Source: Myxococcota bacterium
Lineage (GTDB): Bacteria; Myxococcota_A; UBA9160; UBA4427
NCBI GenBank assembly: GCA_028278345.1
Contig: JANQEL010000235.1
Location: 62,001-126,000 of the forward strand
Reading direction: 5' to 3'
DNA length: 64,000 nt
Part shown: piece by piece, positions 17,716 to 27,057 of the stretch
How the letters are laid out: the number at the start of each line of letters is the position of its first letter
How positions within the stretch are numbered: the stretch's first letter is position 1
The notes under the pieces: model-generated
Told to the model about the DNA's origin: nothing
Database searches by the model: none
The model's input: only the letters and a program-made list of their open reading frames with translations
Program-made: the position numbers and the translations under genes

Positions 17716-19020
17716 ATGAGTTCTATGATGCCGCACCCGATCGAACCGGAAGCTGCCCACAAGGTCCTGATCGTCGAGGACGATCTGGCTCACGCGCGAC
17801 TGATGCGAGCGTCTCTCCGGAAGGTTGGTATCGAGTCGGAACATGCAGGCACACAAGAAGCCGCCCTGCGCCTACTACGAGAGTCGGACTACGACGTCGT
17901 CTTGCTGGACATGACCCTTCCAGACGGCGATGGCTTCGAGATTCAGCAGTGGCTCACCGAGAACGCGCTCCCATCCTCGATCGTTTTCGTCACTGCTGAC
18001 GACCTTGCAGAACATGCGGTCAAAGCTGTCCGTGCTGGTGCGGCGAACTACGTCGTCAAACGCCCCGACTATCTCACGCAACTCGTTGAGGCCACGGTCG
18101 AAGCACTCGAAGCGCGTGCCGAACGTGCGGGGACGATCCTCGGCGATTCCAGCAACTCCATCGCCCAGCGAATGATCGGATGGAGCTCCTCGATGGTCGA
18201 AGCCCGGAAGCTGATTGCGGAGTTCGCTCCACAGATGCGCGCCCTCCTCGTTGTTGGAGAGTCTGGCACCGGGCGGTCCGCCGTATCGCGCCTGGTTCAT
18301 TCGGCCTCGAAGCGAACGGGGGCCTTCGTCGTTGCGAACTGCCGTGAGCTCTCAGAGCGGCTGGAAAAGGGTGGTTCGAGCGAAGCTGCTTTCGTCGATC
18401 GCCTGGCCGAGTCGGCAAAGCGGGGGACTCTCGTGCTGGAAGACATCACCGAAGCTTCACAGGCCCTCCAAAGCGGCTTGCTCTCGGCGATCGAGGACCT
18501 TCCCCAGCTCGATGTCCGACTGATCGTAGAGTCCGAGTTCGACCCGGCGATCGATGTCGTGGGGATCGAATTCATGGAAGGTCTGTGGATTCGCCTGAGC
18601 GGTACTCGCATCGAACTCGCTCCCCTTCGCGACCGCAAGGAAGACGTCCGGCCGATCGCCTCCCGCGAGCTGACACGGCTGGGTGCGGAATCGTCGCGAG
18701 GGCGGTTCGATCTCGACGAAGACGCCTGGGCGATGCTCGAGACCCACGGCTGGAACGGCAACGTTCAGGAGCTTCTGGCTTGCATTCGTGCCATCGTGGC
18801 TTCGAGCGAAACGAAGTCGAGTTTCGATCGTTTCGATACTGAGGCCGCGCTACGTGATACCGAGCGCCGGTTTAGCTCCCGCTCACAGCACGATCAGAAA
18901 GAACGCTCACGCCTCAAGGCCGCACTCGATCGCCACGACTGGAATGTCACCGCCACGGCCAAGACGCTCGGCGTCTCGCGTGGCTGGCTGCGACGACGGA
19001 TCGAGTGGTTCGATCTCTAG
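17716..19020 (+). CDS. receiver-AAA-Fis response regulator with degenerate sigma-54 ATPase domain
   Basis: This 434-residue NtrC-like protein has REC (residues ~15-130; 'LIVEDD', phospho-Asp 'VVLLDMTLPDG', Lys 'YVVKRPDYL'), an AAA+ region (~145-375) and a Fis-type HTH ('VTATAKTLGVSRGWLRRRI'). The AAA+ part is eroded: Walker A is 'GESGTGRSA' (Arg for Lys), Walker B is 'RGTLVLEDI', and the GAFTGA loop that contacts sigma-54 is missing, though 'WNGNVQEL' remains. It is likely a DNA-binding regulator that no longer drives sigma-54 transcription. The AAGG at 17712 suits the ATG at 17725 better than that at 17716. Its receiver resembles the one at 8631. Confidence 0.9.
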   Translation: MSSMMPHPIEPEAAHKVLIVEDDLAHARLMRASLRKVGIESEHAGTQEAALRLLRESDYDVVLLDMTLPDGDGFEIQQWLTENALPSSIVFVTADDLAEHAVKAVRAGAANYVVKRPDYLTQLVEATVEALEARAERAGTILGDSSNSIAQRMIGWSSSMVEARKLIAEFAPQMRALLVVGESGTGRSAVSRLVHSASKRTGAFVVANCRELSERLEKGGSSEAAFVDRLAESAKRGTLVLEDITEASQALQSGLLSAIEDLPQLDVRLIVESEFDPAIDVVGIEFMEGLWIRLSGTRIELAPLRDRKEDVRPIASRELTRLGAESSRGRFDLDEDAWAMLETHGWNGNVQELLACIRAIVASSETKSSFDRFDTEAALRDTERRFSSRSQHDQKERSRLKAALDRHDWNVTATAKTLGVSRGWLRRRIEWFDL

Positions 19021-19327
19021 CCGCCTGAGCGCGGTTTCCCCACCGGTCGTTGCACACCTTCTGCCGCCTGGTTAGCGCCTGACCGTCGACATGAGTCGAC
19101 CTCGACACCGGAGGGCGACGCTCCCGAAGCGCCTCGCTTGTCGGGCTTCGTGCCACTCGAACGGGCCCCGGGCCCACCTGTGACAACGCCGTGAAGCGTG
19201 CCCGCGCGTACACTTACGCCCCATTGTTTCGCCTAGGAGCCCCACCTTTCGTACTCTCTCCCCCTTACCCAGCTGCCGCGACCGAGGGGCCTCCCCCGCC
19301 CCCCGATCGCCCACCCCCAGGCACCCG
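19021..19327. other. intergenic region, no supported gene
   Basis: The region is GC-rich with short palindromes such as GTCGAC-ATGA-GTCGAC. No ORF with family resemblance and no convincing promoter is visible. It probably contains the leader of the large regulator that follows. Confidence 0.4.
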
Positions 19328-22300
19328 TTGGCAACCGAGTACGCATTCAGCGCCTTTACCCTCGACGTCTCCGCAGGCGAACTTCGCCATCGCGGTGAGG
19401 TCCTCTCCCTCGAACCCAAGGCTTTCGATGTCCTCACCGTGCTCGTGCGCAACCGCCACCGGGTCGTCCCCGTCGATGAACTCCTCACCACCTGCTGGAG
19501 CGATACCTCCGTCGAACGCGGCTCGGTGCACCGCGCCATCTCCCTCCTTCGCAACACCCTCGCGAAGGAGGCCGAGGGCAAGGGCGCCATCCAGACCCTC
19601 GCGCGCAAGGGCTACCGCTTTCGGCTCGATGTCACCGGTGGCGATGTCCCCGAATCCGCACCCACCGCCGCCGCCACACCGCAAACCACCTACGTCGGCC
19701 GCGAAGACATCCTCACCGCTCTCGACGAGCGCCTCGCCCACGCGCTGAACGGCAACGCCGAGTTCGCGCTCCTCCACGGCCCGCCCGGCATCGGCAAGAG
19801 CATGACGCTGGCTCGCCTGGTCGAACGCGCGCGGGCCGGTGGCGCCGTCGTGCTCGAAGGCCACTGCATCGAAGGGCCGGGCGCTTCTCCCTATCGACCC
19901 TGGTCGCGCATGTTACGTGGCTCTCTTGAGAACGAAGGCCCCGCCGCACTGAAGCGCGGCCTGGGCTTCGGTGCCGAAGCGGTGGCCCAGGCCATCCCCG
20001 AGCTCGGCTCGGCCCTCGGCTTCAAGAGCAATCCCGATGCCCCGGGCGATCTCGATCAGGGTGCGCGCTACCGCGTACGCGATGCCATCGCCGACTGGAT
20101 TCGCGATGCCAGCAAGGCTTCGGGCCTCTTGCTCGTGCTCGACGATCTGCACCGGGCCGATCTCGATTCCATTCAGCTCCTCGCGTATCTCTTGCAAGAG
20201 CTGAAGAACGAGCGTGTGCTGCTCGCCACCGCCTATCGCGAGGGGCCGGATGCCGAGCGCATCCACGATGAACTCGATCGCATCGTGGCGCTGCGGCCGA
20301 AGTCGCCCGTGCAGCTGGCCGAGTTTTCGCGCGAAGAGGTCGAGGCCTTCGTGCACGACCGCGCGGGGGAGGGCTTCGGCGAAGCCGAAACGGCGGCGCT
20401 GCTCGATCGCACCGGCGGCAACCCGCTCTTCCTCGAACAACTGCTGCGCTCGCGCGACGCCGGGCGTGAGGGCAGTGGCTCCGATCCGCGTCACGTCGGC
20501 CTGCGCGGTGCCCTGCGCCGCCTGCTCGACGATACGAGCGAACGCTGCAGCGCCCTGCTCGAGTTCGCCTGCCTCTTCGGCCGCGAGTTCGAAAGCGCAA
20601 CACTCGCTGCCGGCCTCGGTTGGTCTCCCACTGAGATCGAAGACGCCCTCGCCGAAGCGTGCGACCTGCGCATCCTCGAGCGCGAGCACGAAGGCTTCGG
20701 CCTGCGCTTCGTGCACGGGCTGATCCCCGAGGTGCTCTTCGCAGAGGTCCCCGCCGCCCGGCGCCCCGCACTGCACCAACGCGTCATCGCGGGCCTGCTC
20801 GCCACCCGCAAGGGCCCACGCGATCGCCTGGGCGAACTCGCCTACCACGCGCAGAGGGCCGCAAGCCTGATCGGCCACGGCGAGGCCTTCGCCCACACCT
20901 TCGAAGCCGCGCGCGATGCCGCGCGCCGCCTCGCCTTCGACGACGCAGTGGGGCACTTCGAACAAGCCCTCGCACTGCCCGCCCCCGCGGAGAACGATCG
21001 CGACTACACGGCCGATCACGCGCGCTGCCTGGTCGAGCTCGGCAATGCGCTCGTGCTGCGCGGCGAAGGGCGCGAAGCCGCGCCGCGCTTCGTCGAGGCG
21101 TGCGAACTCGCGCGCGAACTCGACGATCCCATCATCTTTGCCAGCGCGGCCCTCGGGCCCACCACGGTGGACGAGTACGACGCGGTGGATGCCGACCAGA
21201 TCGCCATCCTGAACGAAGCCGTCGAGCGCCTGGGCGATCGCGACAAGAAGGTGCGCCTCGAACTGCTGATCGGCGTGGCCCGCCTCGGCTACCTGAGCGA
21301 TAGCGAGCGCACGCTTGCGGCCAGCGAAGAAGCGCTGGCGCTCGCACGCGAACTCGACGACGCGAGCCTGCTCTGCGACGCGCTCGTGGTGCGCGCCGAT
21401 GCGCTGGGCTGGACGAACCGCCGCGAAGAGTGCCTGGCGCTGGTGGAAGAAGCCGACCGCCTGGCCCACCGCCGCCCGGTGCCGCCGCTAGTGAAGGGGC
21501 TCGTGCTCCGGCAGGTCGCCTTCGAGGCGTTGGTGCGCGGCGATCGCAGCGCCTACGAACGCCAACTGCGCGAGCTGCACGCCATCGCGCGCACCCATCG
21601 CTTGAGCCTCTTCGATTGGCGGGTCTCGGCCATGAAGACGACGCTCGCTCTCTCTGACGGCCTCTTCGAAGAAGCGCGCAGCATGATCCAGGAGCAGTTC
21701 GAGCAGGGAAAGCACTCGAACCCGAAGCTCGCCCTCAGCATGGCGGCCGTGCAGCTCGCGGTGATTGGCCTCGCGGCAGGCGATCCCGCGCAGGTGGCTT
21801 CGAGCATGAAAGCCTTCCTCGATGCCGCCGAAGGCCTGATCGCCTGGCATTCACCGCTCACCCTCGCACTCGCAAGCAGCGGCCAATTCGAAGAAGCAAA
21901 GCGCGAAGCGGGGCCTCTCGTGCGTTCGAAGTTCGAGCCGCGCCACCGCGACTACCTCCCCATGGTGCTCGCCTGCTTCGCCGATGCCGCGCAGATGATG
22001 GGCGACGAAAAGCTCGCCAAACGCGTGGGCGAAGAACTCGCCGAGCTGCCCGATCGCTTCGTCGTGCTGGGCCTATGCCTCGTGGCCTACGGCTCGGTCG
22101 ATCGCTACCGCGGGCTCTGCGCGGAGGTCACCGGCGATCTCGACGCGGCCATCGACTTCTACCGCAAAGGTCTCGAGGTCGATCACGACATGGGCGCACA
22201 ACCCATGGTGGCGAGCGGCTCCTACGATCTCGGCCGCGCACTCGCCGCACGCGGCAACCCCGAAGACCTCACCGAGAGCGAAGAGCAGCTGCAATTCGCC

Positions 22301-22357
22301 TACTCCCTCGCAAAGGAACTCGGGATGGAGCGGCTGGCGGATCGCATCCGCGGTTGA
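19328..22357 (+). CDS. wHTH-AAA-TPR transcriptional regulator/ATPase
   Basis: This 1009-residue soluble protein has an OmpR-type winged helix at residues 1-105 ('LEPKAFDVLTVLVRNRHRVV'...'TLARKGYRFRL'). An AAA_16-type ATPase follows from about 120 (Walker A 'LLHGPPGIGKSMT', Walker B 'LLLVLDDLHRAD'). The C-terminal half is a long run of helical TPR-like repeats ('ARELDD' units). The layout matches CadC- or MalT-like STAND regulators that oligomerise on ligand and ATP binding. TTG start. The GC content is very high, in contrast to the block before it. It stands alone; a palindrome follows the stop. Confidence 0.88.
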   Translation: MATEYAFSAFTLDVSAGELRHRGEVLSLEPKAFDVLTVLVRNRHRVVPVDELLTTCWSDTSVERGSVHRAISLLRNTLAKEAEGKGAIQTLARKGYRFRLDVTGGDVPESAPTAAATPQTTYVGREDILTALDERLAHALNGNAEFALLHGPPGIGKSMTLARLVERARAGGAVVLEGHCIEGPGASPYRPWSRMLRGSLENEGPAALKRGLGFGAEAVAQAIPELGSALGFKSNPDAPGDLDQGARYRVRDAIADWIRDASKASGLLLVLDDLHRADLDSIQLLAYLLQELKNERVLLATAYREGPDAERIHDELDRIVALRPKSPVQLAEFSREEVEAFVHDRAGEGFGEAETAALLDRTGGNPLFLEQLLRSRDAGREGSGSDPRHVGLRGALRRLLDDTSERCSALLEFACLFGREFESATLAAGLGWSPTEIEDALAEACDLRILEREHEGFGLRFVHGLIPEVLFAEVPAARRPALHQRVIAGLLATRKGPRDRLGELAYHAQRAASLIGHGEAFAHTFEAARDAARRLAFDDAVGHFEQALALPAPAENDRDYTADHARCLVELGNALVLRGEGREAAPRFVEACELARELDDPIIFASAALGPTTVDEYDAVDADQIAILNEAVERLGDRDKKVRLELLIGVARLGYLSDSERTLAASEEALALARELDDASLLCDALVVRADALGWTNRREECLALVEEADRLAHRRPVPPLVKGLVLRQVAFEALVRGDRSAYERQLRELHAIARTHRLSLFDWRVSAMKTTLALSDGLFEEARSMIQEQFEQGKHSNPKLALSMAAVQLAVIGLAAGDPAQVASSMKAFLDAAEGLIAWHSPLTLALASSGQFEEAKREAGPLVRSKFEPRHRDYLPMVLACFADAAQMMGDEKLAKRVGEELAELPDRFVVLGLCLVAYGSVDRYRGLCAEVTGDLDAAIDFYRKGLEVDHDMGAQPMVASGSYDLGRALAARGNPEDLTESEEQLQFAYSLAKELGMERLADRIRG

Positions 22358-22365
22358 GCTTCGAG

Positions 22366-22391
22366 ACACCGCGGGATGCATCCCACGGTGT
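22366..22391. terminator. 26 bp palindrome after the regulator gene
   Basis: ACACCG and CGGTGT arms flank the perfect 12 bp palindrome GGGATGCATCCC with one mismatched pair between. It begins 9 bp after the stop. There is no U tract, so it may be a factor-dependent terminator or an operator. Confidence 0.4.
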
Positions 22392-22497
22392 TCAAGACGT
22401 GCACGAGTTTGTCGAATTCGCGCACGAACGTTCCACGCTTCCCCGTCGCGAGGCTGTGTAACCTATCTCTCTGCCTCGCAGCTCTGGGAGGAAGCAG

Positions 22498-23529
22498 ATG
22501 GTGAAGCTGCTGTCTACCCCTTTCGTGCCGGCACTCGCGCTGTTCTTGCTCGCCGTATCCCCGGCACATGCCGAAGACACGATCGTCCGCGTCCTGTTTC
22601 GCGATGGCCCCGTGGCGGGCGCGCCCATCGAGATCGTCGACGTGCGCTCCGGAATTGCCGTCGCAACGGGAAAGACCGATCGGCGCGGCAACGCGCGGAT
22701 CACCGGGCTTCAGCAAGAGGGCTTCTACGAAGCGCAAACGCCCAATGGTCGCTTCGTGAGCCAGGCGTTCGAGCGATACTCGTCTCCCGTTCTCCATATC
22801 GTCGACGAACGCGGTCCCCTGCTGGGCGCCGCCGTGAGCGGTGCCTTTCAGGTTGGCGAGGTGCGAAGTGGTGTCGACTTCGTCGAACTCGATCCGCCGG
22901 GGGCGAGCGAAGCGCCCGATCTCGATTCGGGCAAGGGCTCGGTGACGGGCGGCGCGATTCGCGGGCGCATCTTCGGTCCCGAGCTCACGGGCATGAAGCT
23001 GGTGCTCTTTCTCGAGGGTGGGGTCGAGGTGGGTAACGACCACGGGAAAACCCCGCGGACGACGTTCGGCAACATCACCCAAGACGAGAAGGTCGAGTGG
23101 GAGCGCGATCTGGCCTGGGACATCGGTGGCGGTATCGCGATGCCCATCCCGATCCCCGAGTTGCGAGCGTGGGGCGAAATCAAGTTCGCCTTCCACCGCG
23201 AGGAGTTGGATTTCGACTACGAGAGCACCTTCAACGCGGGTCAGGGCGGTGCGCGCGTGCTCGAGCAGAACGTCGACGATATCGACTCCTTCTTGTTCGG
23301 CGTGCAGCTACCCGTGGAAGTCTGGAGGCGTGGCGCGGTGAGTGCGCTCCTCGAAATGGGTATGACGGCACGTATACCCAGCGGCGGTCACGATGCGGAG
23401 GTTCGGTTGGGCGTCGAAAGCAATACGAACCAACGCGTCCACAGTTTCGACCCGAAGAACAGCGTCACCGGGCACATCGGTCTGCGAGTCCAGTACGCCT
23501 ACAGCCTCCTTCCTTCGCTGACTGAATGA
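22498..23529 (+). CDS. exported protein with carboxypeptidase-regulatory-like N-domain and barrel-like C-part
   Basis: A signal peptide (cleavage after 'PAHA') opens this 343-residue protein. Residues 30-90 ('VAGAPIEIVDVRSGIAVATG' and 'TDRRGNARITGL') look like a transthyretin-like CarboxypepD_reg domain. From about 160, alternating hydrophobic strands ('LVLFLEGGVEVG', 'IGLRVQYAYSLL') suggest an outer-membrane beta barrel. A GGAGG-containing site precedes the ATG. It ends 11 bp before the caspase-like gene and is probably co-transcribed with it. The function is unknown. Confidence 0.75.
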   Translation: MVKLLSTPFVPALALFLLAVSPAHAEDTIVRVLFRDGPVAGAPIEIVDVRSGIAVATGKTDRRGNARITGLQQEGFYEAQTPNGRFVSQAFERYSSPVLHIVDERGPLLGAAVSGAFQVGEVRSGVDFVELDPPGASEAPDLDSGKGSVTGGAIRGRIFGPELTGMKLVLFLEGGVEVGNDHGKTPRTTFGNITQDEKVEWERDLAWDIGGGIAMPIPIPELRAWGEIKFAFHREELDFDYESTFNAGQGGARVLEQNVDDIDSFLFGVQLPVEVWRRGAVSALLEMGMTARIPSGGHDAEVRLGVESNTNQRVHSFDPKNSVTGHIGLRVQYAYSLLPSLTE

Positions 23530-23540
23530 GGAGCTTCACG

Positions 23541-24596
23541 ATGAAGAATCGTTCGAGACTCATCGGGATACTCATTGCGTCCCAGGCAGCAGCTTGCGTC
23601 GCGACACCCCCCACCTCCCACCTCAGGGAAGACACCTACCTCCACTGGCGCGAACGCGCCGAACGCGGCGAGACCCAGGCGCAGTTCAACCTCGGCTATC
23701 TCCACATGACGGGGCGTGGCGCGGAACGGAGCACCGAGAAGGCCATCTACTGGTATCGCCGCTCGGCCGCACAGGGCCATCGCGCCTCCCGCGAGGCCCT
23801 CGTGGTGCTCGATGCAACGGTGAGCTCGCCCATCCTCGCGCCGGTAGCGATGCCGAAGGCCACGAAGGCGCCGACCGGTGTCGACTTCGGCGATTACTAC
23901 GCACTCATCATCGGCAACAACGGCTACGCGAGCCTGCCGCCGCTCTCGACGGCAGTGCACGACGCCAACGCGCTCGCGGGCCTGCTCTCGAGCCGTTACG
24001 GGTTCAACACCGAGGTGCTCGTGAACGTGACGCGTTCGGAGATCATGCGGGCCTTCGCGCGCTATCGCCGGCTGCTCGGCAAGAATGACAACCTGCTCGT
24101 CTTCTATGCGGGCCACGGGATCGTCGACGACGAAGCCGAAGAGGGCTACTGGCTCGGCGTCGACGGAACCCTCGACGACCCGGCTTCGTGGATTCCCAAC
24201 ACGACCCTGGCCTCCACGCTGCGCGCAATGAAGGCGAAGCACGTGCTCGTGGTTTCGGATAGCTGCTACTCGGGCACGCTCACGCGCGGGATCTCGGCTG
24301 CGAAGAGCAGCGATGCGAAGGCGGTGGCGCGTCTCGCTCGTCGCCGGGCCCGCACGGCGCTCACCTCGGGCGCAAATGAGCCCGTGCGCGATGGTGGCGG
24401 TTCGGGCCATTCGGTATTCGCGCGCTTCCTGATCGGTGCGCTGGCGAACAACGATGAAGTGCTCGATGGCGTGCAGCTCTACGCGAAGCTCCGCAAGGGC
24501 GTCCTGGTGAACTCCCGCCAATCGCCGCAGTACGGCGATATCTCCAATGCGGGCCACGAAGAAGGCGACTTCCTCTTCGTTCCCGTCGCCCAGTAG
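23541..24596 (+). CDS. SEL1-repeat/caspase-like (peptidase C14) lipoprotein
   Basis: I start at the ATG at 23541, preceded by GAGGAG, rather than at 23526. The N-terminus has a signal peptide ending in a lipobox-like 'QAAAC'. A SEL1 repeat follows ('AQFNLGYLHMTGRG'), then a caspase fold with the catalytic His in 'LLVFYAGHGI' and the catalytic Cys in 'VVSDSCYSGTL'. Both catalytic residues are present, so it should be an active metacaspase-like peptidase, unusually placed in the envelope. It lies between the exported barrel-like protein and the protease-nuclease fusion. Confidence 0.88.
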   Translation: MKNRSRLIGILIASQAAACVATPPTSHLREDTYLHWRERAERGETQAQFNLGYLHMTGRGAERSTEKAIYWYRRSAAQGHRASREALVVLDATVSSPILAPVAMPKATKAPTGVDFGDYYALIIGNNGYASLPPLSTAVHDANALAGLLSSRYGFNTEVLVNVTRSEIMRAFARYRRLLGKNDNLLVFYAGHGIVDDEAEEGYWLGVDGTLDDPASWIPNTTLASTLRAMKAKHVLVVSDSCYSGTLTRGISAAKSSDAKAVARLARRRARTALTSGANEPVRDGGGSGHSVFARFLIGALANNDEVLDGVQLYAKLRKGVLVNSRQSPQYGDISNAGHEEGDFLFVPVAQ

Positions 24597-24601
24597 GTGG
24601 C

Positions 24602-24626
24602 GAGCGGCCCCACGAACGGGCCGCTC
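24602..24626 (+). terminator. stem-loop GAGCGGCCC-N7-GGGCCGCTC
   Basis: A perfect 9 bp GC stem with a 7-base loop begins 6 bp after the caspase-like stop. No T-run follows, so it is a weak intrinsic terminator candidate. Confidence 0.5.
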
Positions 24627-24637
24627 CGCCCAGATTG

Positions 24638-24651
24638 TCACATTCGTGTGA
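24638..24651. promoter_or_regulatory. inverted TCACA-N4-TGTGA element
   Basis: This palindrome uses the same half-sites as the CRP-like site at 24718 but in outward orientation. It may be a partner site or chance. Confidence 0.3.
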
Positions 24652-24717
24652 TCGCGATGGAACGTTTGTGTGTTCGACCCGCGCGAGTCGTCCACCCCGA
24701 CCCCCGACGCGGCGCAG

Positions 24718-24733
24718 TGTGAACGAATTCACA
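24718..24733. promoter_or_regulatory. perfect CRP/FNR-family-like site TGTGA-N6-TCACA
   Basis: TGTGA-ACGAAT-TCACA matches the CRP consensus exactly. It lies about 80 bp before the start of the protease-nuclease gene in a locally AT-richer stretch. The regulator is not in this window. Confidence 0.6.
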
Positions 24734-24815
24734 TTTCATTTCGCTGGCAGAGTGTACTCTCGGTTCTCGAAACGCAGCTCGACCGTCGCGACCCCGCCAG
24801 CGTGAAGGAGTGCCC

Positions 24816-26912
24816 ATGATCAACCCCAGATTCTTCGAACAGATCAAACCGAGCGAGCTGCGGTACGAGGAGTGCGAAGCCAAGCGAAAAGCCATCGAGC
24901 AGGAAACCGGCAAACGCAAAGGCGGAGAACGCGCGTGGCAGGAGATCGATACTCCAGAGCGCTTCATCCACCGGTTGAAGAGCAAGGGCTTTGCGAGCGA
25001 GGCGCGCGAAATCGAGCAGTGGACCGGTGAGGAGCCCCTGGGCTTCGACCCCTTCGAGCGCATTCTCGAAGACAATGAACTCACGAGCGCCACCACGCTC
25101 TACGAGGGTGCGGCGCTGACGCATTCGACCGGTCGGGTGGTGATTCGGGACGGCGCCGGCCGCGTTGCGGGTTACGGCACGGGCTTTCTCGTATCGCCGG
25201 TTCTCCTCCTCACCAACAATCACGTGCTGGAGAGTGCAGCAGAAGCGCGTCCCAGTACGGTCGAGTTCTTCTACTGGGAGGACCGAAAGGGGCGCACGGG
25301 GCAGCGGGTCGAGTTCAAGCTCGACCCCGGTCGCTTCTTCGAGACCGATCGGGGTCTCGACTTCTCGCTCGTCGCCGTCGAGGAACGGAGCGAGAACCGA
25401 AGGCTCAAAGACCTCGGATGGACGCCGCTCATCGGCGATTCGGGCAAGGCGACGGTGGGTGAGGCGGTGAACATCATTCAGCACCCGAGAGGCGAGGATC
25501 AGAAGGTCGTCCTTCGCCAGAACAAGATCCTCGATGTGGTCGGGCATTTCCTCCACTACGAAGCCGATACCGAACCGGGCTCGTCCGGGTCGCCGGTGTA
25601 CAACGTCGACTGGCAGCTGGCCGCACTGCATCACTCCGCGGTACCCAAGCGAAACGAAGATGGCGACATCCTGCTCCGGGGAGATGTCGTCTGGAATGGC
25701 GACCGGGCGTTCATCGATCGGATCCAGTGGGTGGCCAACGAGGGCGTGCGCATCAGCAGCATCGTGGCCGAGCTGCGAGATCGTTCCGGGGATTGGAGTG
25801 CGTCGAAGCAGGCGCTCTTCGAGGGCTGCTTCGAGAACGCGCCCGACTTCGACACGATCCTCCCCGGTGTCGGCCGCCCCCGTGGAACAGGGCCCGATGC
25901 AGGCAGGCGGGGTGATGGCGATGATTCGTTGGCGGCCCTGCTGCGCCGGTTGCTCGGGCGGCTCGGCGAATCGGAGGGCGACGAAGATCGCGGGCTGCTC
26001 GAAGCGGCGATGGATCGCGATTACGACAATCGCGATGGCTTCGACCCGGCGTTCCTCGGCTATGGACGCTTCCGAATCGACCTGCCCGAGCTACGCCAGG
26101 GTTCGACCGAACAGGATGGGACGACTCTCGACTACCACACCTTCACGGTCAGGATGAACCCGGCGCGGAGGTTGGCGCGCTACACCGCGAGCAACATCCA
26201 CGGGCGCAAGCTTCACAACATCCGCCGCAAGGACGGCCGAACGAACTGGGTGTTCGATACCCGAATCCCGTCGAGCGAACAGATCGGAAACGATCTCTAC
26301 AGCAACAACCTGATCGACAAGGGCCACATGGTGCGACGCCTCGACGCCGCATGGGGAAACGATCGCGATCAGGCGATGGCCGGCAACGACGATACGTTCC
26401 ACTACACGAACTCGTCGCCTCAACACAAGCACCTCAACGAAGACGATGAGAGCTGGGCGGGGCTCGAGGATCACTACCTCGACAACGCCCGCGCGGCGAA
26501 CCGAAAGCTCAGCGTCTTCACGGGGCCGGTGTTTCGCGCCGACGATCCCTTGTTCGACAGCCCCGACGGCGAGAGCGCACGCATTCCACGGCAGTTCTGG
26601 AAGATCATTGCGTACCGCTCCGGCGGTCGGATCGTCGCCGACGGCTATCTCCTGAGCCAGCGCGACATCCTGGCCTCCAACATGAACCTCGAGGTACTCG
26701 AGGCCTTCGGTGGAGACGACTTCGGGACGTTTCAGGTATCGATCGCGGATATCGAGGCACTGACGGATCTCGACTTCAGCGATCTGCGCGCCGGTGACAC
26801 GTTCGAGGAGCTCTTCGGTGAGGGCCTCGAGGAGGCGTCGGAACGAGCCGGCGGTCTGGGCCTGGCGCGACAGATCCGGAGCCTGAAGGACATCCGGCTG
26901 GACCGCCGCTGA
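24816..26912 (+). CDS. trypsin-like protease fused to DNA/RNA non-specific endonuclease
   Basis: This 698-residue protein has a helical N-terminal ~90 residues. A trypsin-like domain follows (residues ~100-320) with His in 'LLLTNNHVLES', Asp in 'RGLDFSLVAVEE' and Ser in 'EPGSSGSPVYN'. After a linker rich in Gly, Asp and Arg comes a NUC1/DNA-RNA non-specific endonuclease (~400-680) with 'DKGHMVRRLDAAWG' (DRGH-type motif) and the downstream 'NSSPQHKHLNE'. No signal peptide is present. AAGGAG at 24805 suits the ATG at 24816 rather than the overlapping GTG at 24810. This fusion is known from bacterial conflict loci as an effector; it follows a caspase-like gene. Confidence 0.93.
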   Translation: MINPRFFEQIKPSELRYEECEAKRKAIEQETGKRKGGERAWQEIDTPERFIHRLKSKGFASEAREIEQWTGEEPLGFDPFERILEDNELTSATTLYEGAALTHSTGRVVIRDGAGRVAGYGTGFLVSPVLLLTNNHVLESAAEARPSTVEFFYWEDRKGRTGQRVEFKLDPGRFFETDRGLDFSLVAVEERSENRRLKDLGWTPLIGDSGKATVGEAVNIIQHPRGEDQKVVLRQNKILDVVGHFLHYEADTEPGSSGSPVYNVDWQLAALHHSAVPKRNEDGDILLRGDVVWNGDRAFIDRIQWVANEGVRISSIVAELRDRSGDWSASKQALFEGCFENAPDFDTILPGVGRPRGTGPDAGRRGDGDDSLAALLRRLLGRLGESEGDEDRGLLEAAMDRDYDNRDGFDPAFLGYGRFRIDLPELRQGSTEQDGTTLDYHTFTVRMNPARRLARYTASNIHGRKLHNIRRKDGRTNWVFDTRIPSSEQIGNDLYSNNLIDKGHMVRRLDAAWGNDRDQAMAGNDDTFHYTNSSPQHKHLNEDDESWAGLEDHYLDNARAANRKLSVFTGPVFRADDPLFDSPDGESARIPRQFWKIIAYRSGGRIVADGYLLSQRDILASNMNLEVLEAFGGDDFGTFQVSIADIEALTDLDFSDLRAGDTFEELFGEGLEEASERAGGLGLARQIRSLKDIRLDRR

Positions 26913-27057
26913 AGCGGGTGGCGCCTCACGGCGGCCTCCCTCGGCGGACGGTGATCGCCGTCACACCCGCGCTCAGGCGTTTGGCCGATGCACCCCCTGA
27001 GCGCGTGTCGGCCCGAGCCTCGGGCTTTGGCACACCCACGCGCGAAGGGAGACGCCA

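Noticed and set aside
22300-23196. long minus-strand ORF opposite the exported protein gene
   Set aside because: It is a shadow of the plus-strand gene, which has a signal peptide and ribosome site; such long antisense ORFs are common in GC-rich DNA.
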